Shown one piece after another: positions 62,913 through 64,000 of a stretch of DNA of 64,000 nucleotides (positions within the stretch are counted from its first letter, which is position 1; every line of letters starts with the position of its first letter). The position numbers were made by a program, and so were the translations under genes. The notes beneath the pieces were generated by a model. It did not search any database. It had not been told where the DNA came from and saw nothing but the letters and a program-made list of their open reading frames with translations. This DNA comes from Sphingomonas sp. S2M10 (GTDB lineage Bacteria > Pseudomonadota > Alphaproteobacteria > Sphingomonadales > Sphingomonadaceae), in assembly GCF_012650175.1 (NCBI RefSeq), contig NZ_JAAILI010000089.1, positions 1 through 64,000 on the forward strand, written 5' to 3'.

Positions 62913-64000
62913 TATCGCGACATCGAATAGGGCCGCGCCGCCACCGGCACCACCGCCCGGTCCGGCGTCGCCCGCATCGCGAAGCGCAGCTCGCCGCCGC
63001 GCATCAGTTCCTCGTGCGTGACATATTGCCGGTCGAGCTTCCGCCCGTTCAGCGTGACGCTGCCGACATAGCGGTTCGTCTTCGACAGCCCCGGCGCCGT
63101 AACCGTAAAGCGCTTGCCGTTGGGCAGCGTCAACGTCGCGCGTTCGAGGAAAGGCCGGCCCAGCACATATTGGTTGGAGCCCGGCGCGACGGGGTAGAAC
63201 CCCAGCATCGTGAACACCAGCCAGGCCGACATCTGCCCGAGATCGTCATTGCCGGCGAGGCCATCCGGGGTTGGCTTGTACTGGCTGTCGACGATCTGCT
63301 GCAGCCGCTCCTGCGTGCGCCAGGGCTGGCCCGCATAACTGTAAAGATAGGCGACGTGGTGGCTCGGTTCGTTACCGTGGATATACTGGCCGATCAGTCC
63401 GGCGATGTCCTCGGCATGGCTGTAGTCGATCTTCGAATTGTCGAAATCGAACATCGCGTCCAGCTTGCGCACCGCCGCGGCATCGCCGCCCATCAGACGG
63501 AACAGCCCGGCCTGATCCTGCGGCACGAACCAGCTATATTGCCAGGCATTGCCCTCCGTATAGTCCGATCCATAGTTGATCGCGGTGGGATCGAAAGGCG
63601 TGCGATAGGCGCCGTCGCTCTTGCGGGCGCGCAGGAAGCCGGTCTTGACGTCGAAGCTGTTGCGCCAGTTGCCCGCGCGCCTTTCGAAGGTCGCGGCGAG
63701 ATCGTCGCGGCCCATGGCGCGCGCCATGCGGGCGATGGTCCAGTCGTCATAGGCATATTCGACGGTCTTGGAGGCGGCTTCCGGCTCCTTGTCGATCGGC
63801 ACGTAGCCAAGCTTCTGGTACCAGTCGAGCCCGCCATAGGGGCCGTAGGTGGCGCTCGCCACCATCGCGTCGAGCGCCGCCTTGGCGTCGAAGCCGCGCA
63901 GGCCCTTGAGATAGGCGTCGGCGATCACCGGCACGGCATGATAGCCGATCATCGTCCAGGTCTCGCGGCCCTGGAACTGCCAGACCGGCAGGATGCCGAA
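62912..64000 (-). CDS. GH92-family glycosyl hydrolase (alpha-mannosidase-like), C-terminal part
   Basis: Partial gene, running off the right edge. The visible 362 residues are the C-terminal catalytic part of a GH92 enzyme: FGILPVWQFQGRETWTMIGYHAVPVIADAY, then GLDWYQKLGYVPIDKEPEAASKTVEYAYDDW, YTEGNAWQYSWFVPQD, GNEPSHHVAYLYSYAGQPWRTQ and GNDDLGQMSAWLVFTMLGFYPVAPGSNQYVLG. These are GH92 signatures; the family contains calcium-dependent alpha-mannosidases. An ATG at 63952 is internal, as the 16 codons to the window end stay in frame and match the family. A signal peptide would lie outside the window. Confidence 0.9.
   Translation of the reverse strand, partial: FGILPVWQFQGRETWTMIGYHAVPVIADAYLKGLRGFDAKAALDAMVASATYGPYGGLDWYQKLGYVPIDKEPEAASKTVEYAYDDWTIARMARAMGRDDLAATFERRAGNWRNSFDVKTGFLRARKSDGAYRTPFDPTAINYGSDYTEGNAWQYSWFVPQDQAGLFRLMGGDAAAVRKLDAMFDFDNSKIDYSHAEDIAGLIGQYIHGNEPSHHVAYLYSYAGQPWRTQERLQQIVDSQYKPTPDGLAGNDDLGQMSAWLVFTMLGFYPVAPGSNQYVLGRPFLERATLTLPNGKRFTVTAPGLSKTNRYVGSVTLNGRKLDRQYVTHEELMRGGELRFAMRATPDRAVVPVAARPYSMSR

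Noticed and set aside
63130-63952. ATG at 63952 as the start of a short GH92 protein
   Set aside because: The frame stays open to the window edge and the upstream codons match the family, so the gene is cut by the window rather than short.

Overview
The window is a GC-rich chromosomal segment of an alphaproteobacterium, most likely Sphingomonas or a close relative in the Sphingomonadaceae. This rests on recognised gene content: a CcrM-type GANTC adenine methyltransferase, a single Rsh-type (p)ppGpp enzyme, a small aa3-type cytochrome oxidase subunit IV next to a three-gene (pntAA-pntAB-pntB) transhydrogenase, DUF6456, DUF1134, DUF6607 and DUF2793 proteins, a class I PHA synthase with phasin, and a remnant of an alphaproteobacterial gene-transfer-agent (GTA) cluster. 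No rRNA operon, CRISPR array or insertion sequence transposase was seen. Two tRNA genes are present, tRNA-Val(UAC) and tRNA-Ser(GCU).

Layout. 0.1-5 kb: rnc and lepB on the minus strand, then pgi, a YjdM/PhnA-like gene and gor. 5-10 kb: a dicarboxylate/amino acid symporter, then a tight plus-strand run of glmM, DUF1272, a thiD-VOC fusion and rnhB. 10-14.6 kb: a hypothetical gene, ccrM behind a DnaA-box and GANTC-rich region, folP, and a convergent sigma-54 activator. 14.7-19.2 kb: cytochrome oxidase subunit IV, pntAA, pntAB and pntB, with a DUF559 nuclease-like gene and its inverted repeats inserted between pntAA and pntAB. 19.2-26 kb: a winged-helix regulator, tRNA-Val, small regulators, DUF2339 and a diaminopimelate epimerase-like gene. 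26.0-31.5 kb: the GTA remnant. Its left end (terminase) and right end (NlpC/P60, tail/host-specificity, DUF2793) survive, but the head and most tail genes are gone. 31.5-40.2 kb: an OmpA-family porin, ygfZ, dihydroorotase, DUF1134, tRNA-Ser, an aldehyde dehydrogenase and gshA. 40.2-45.2 kb: rsmE and a surface-glycosylation group (GT-C-like membrane protein, GtrA, methyltransferase, GT2). 45.2-50 kb: an Nramp transporter divergent from a TonB-dependent heme-type receptor plus DUF6607. 50-57 kb: a DUF885 protein, rsh, an HxlR regulator, a thioesterase and an aminotransferase. 57-64 kb: phaC and phasin, clpS, a Crp/Fnr regulator, murA, and the C-terminal part of a GH92 glycosidase cut by the window edge.

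Repeats. A roughly 95-bp inverted-repeat family occurs seven times, always intergenic and always 3' of at least one gene. A second family flanks the DUF559 gene, and a third copy of it lies at the truncation point of the GTA terminase. A third, 115-bp palindromic element lies at 44.05-44.16 kb. The most notable loci are the internally deleted GTA with its composite portal gene, the DUF559 element inside the transhydrogenase operon, the ThiD-VOC fusion, and the DnaA/GANTC architecture in front of ccrM. All functional assignments come from reading the sequence and from knowledge of the families. No database search was run.
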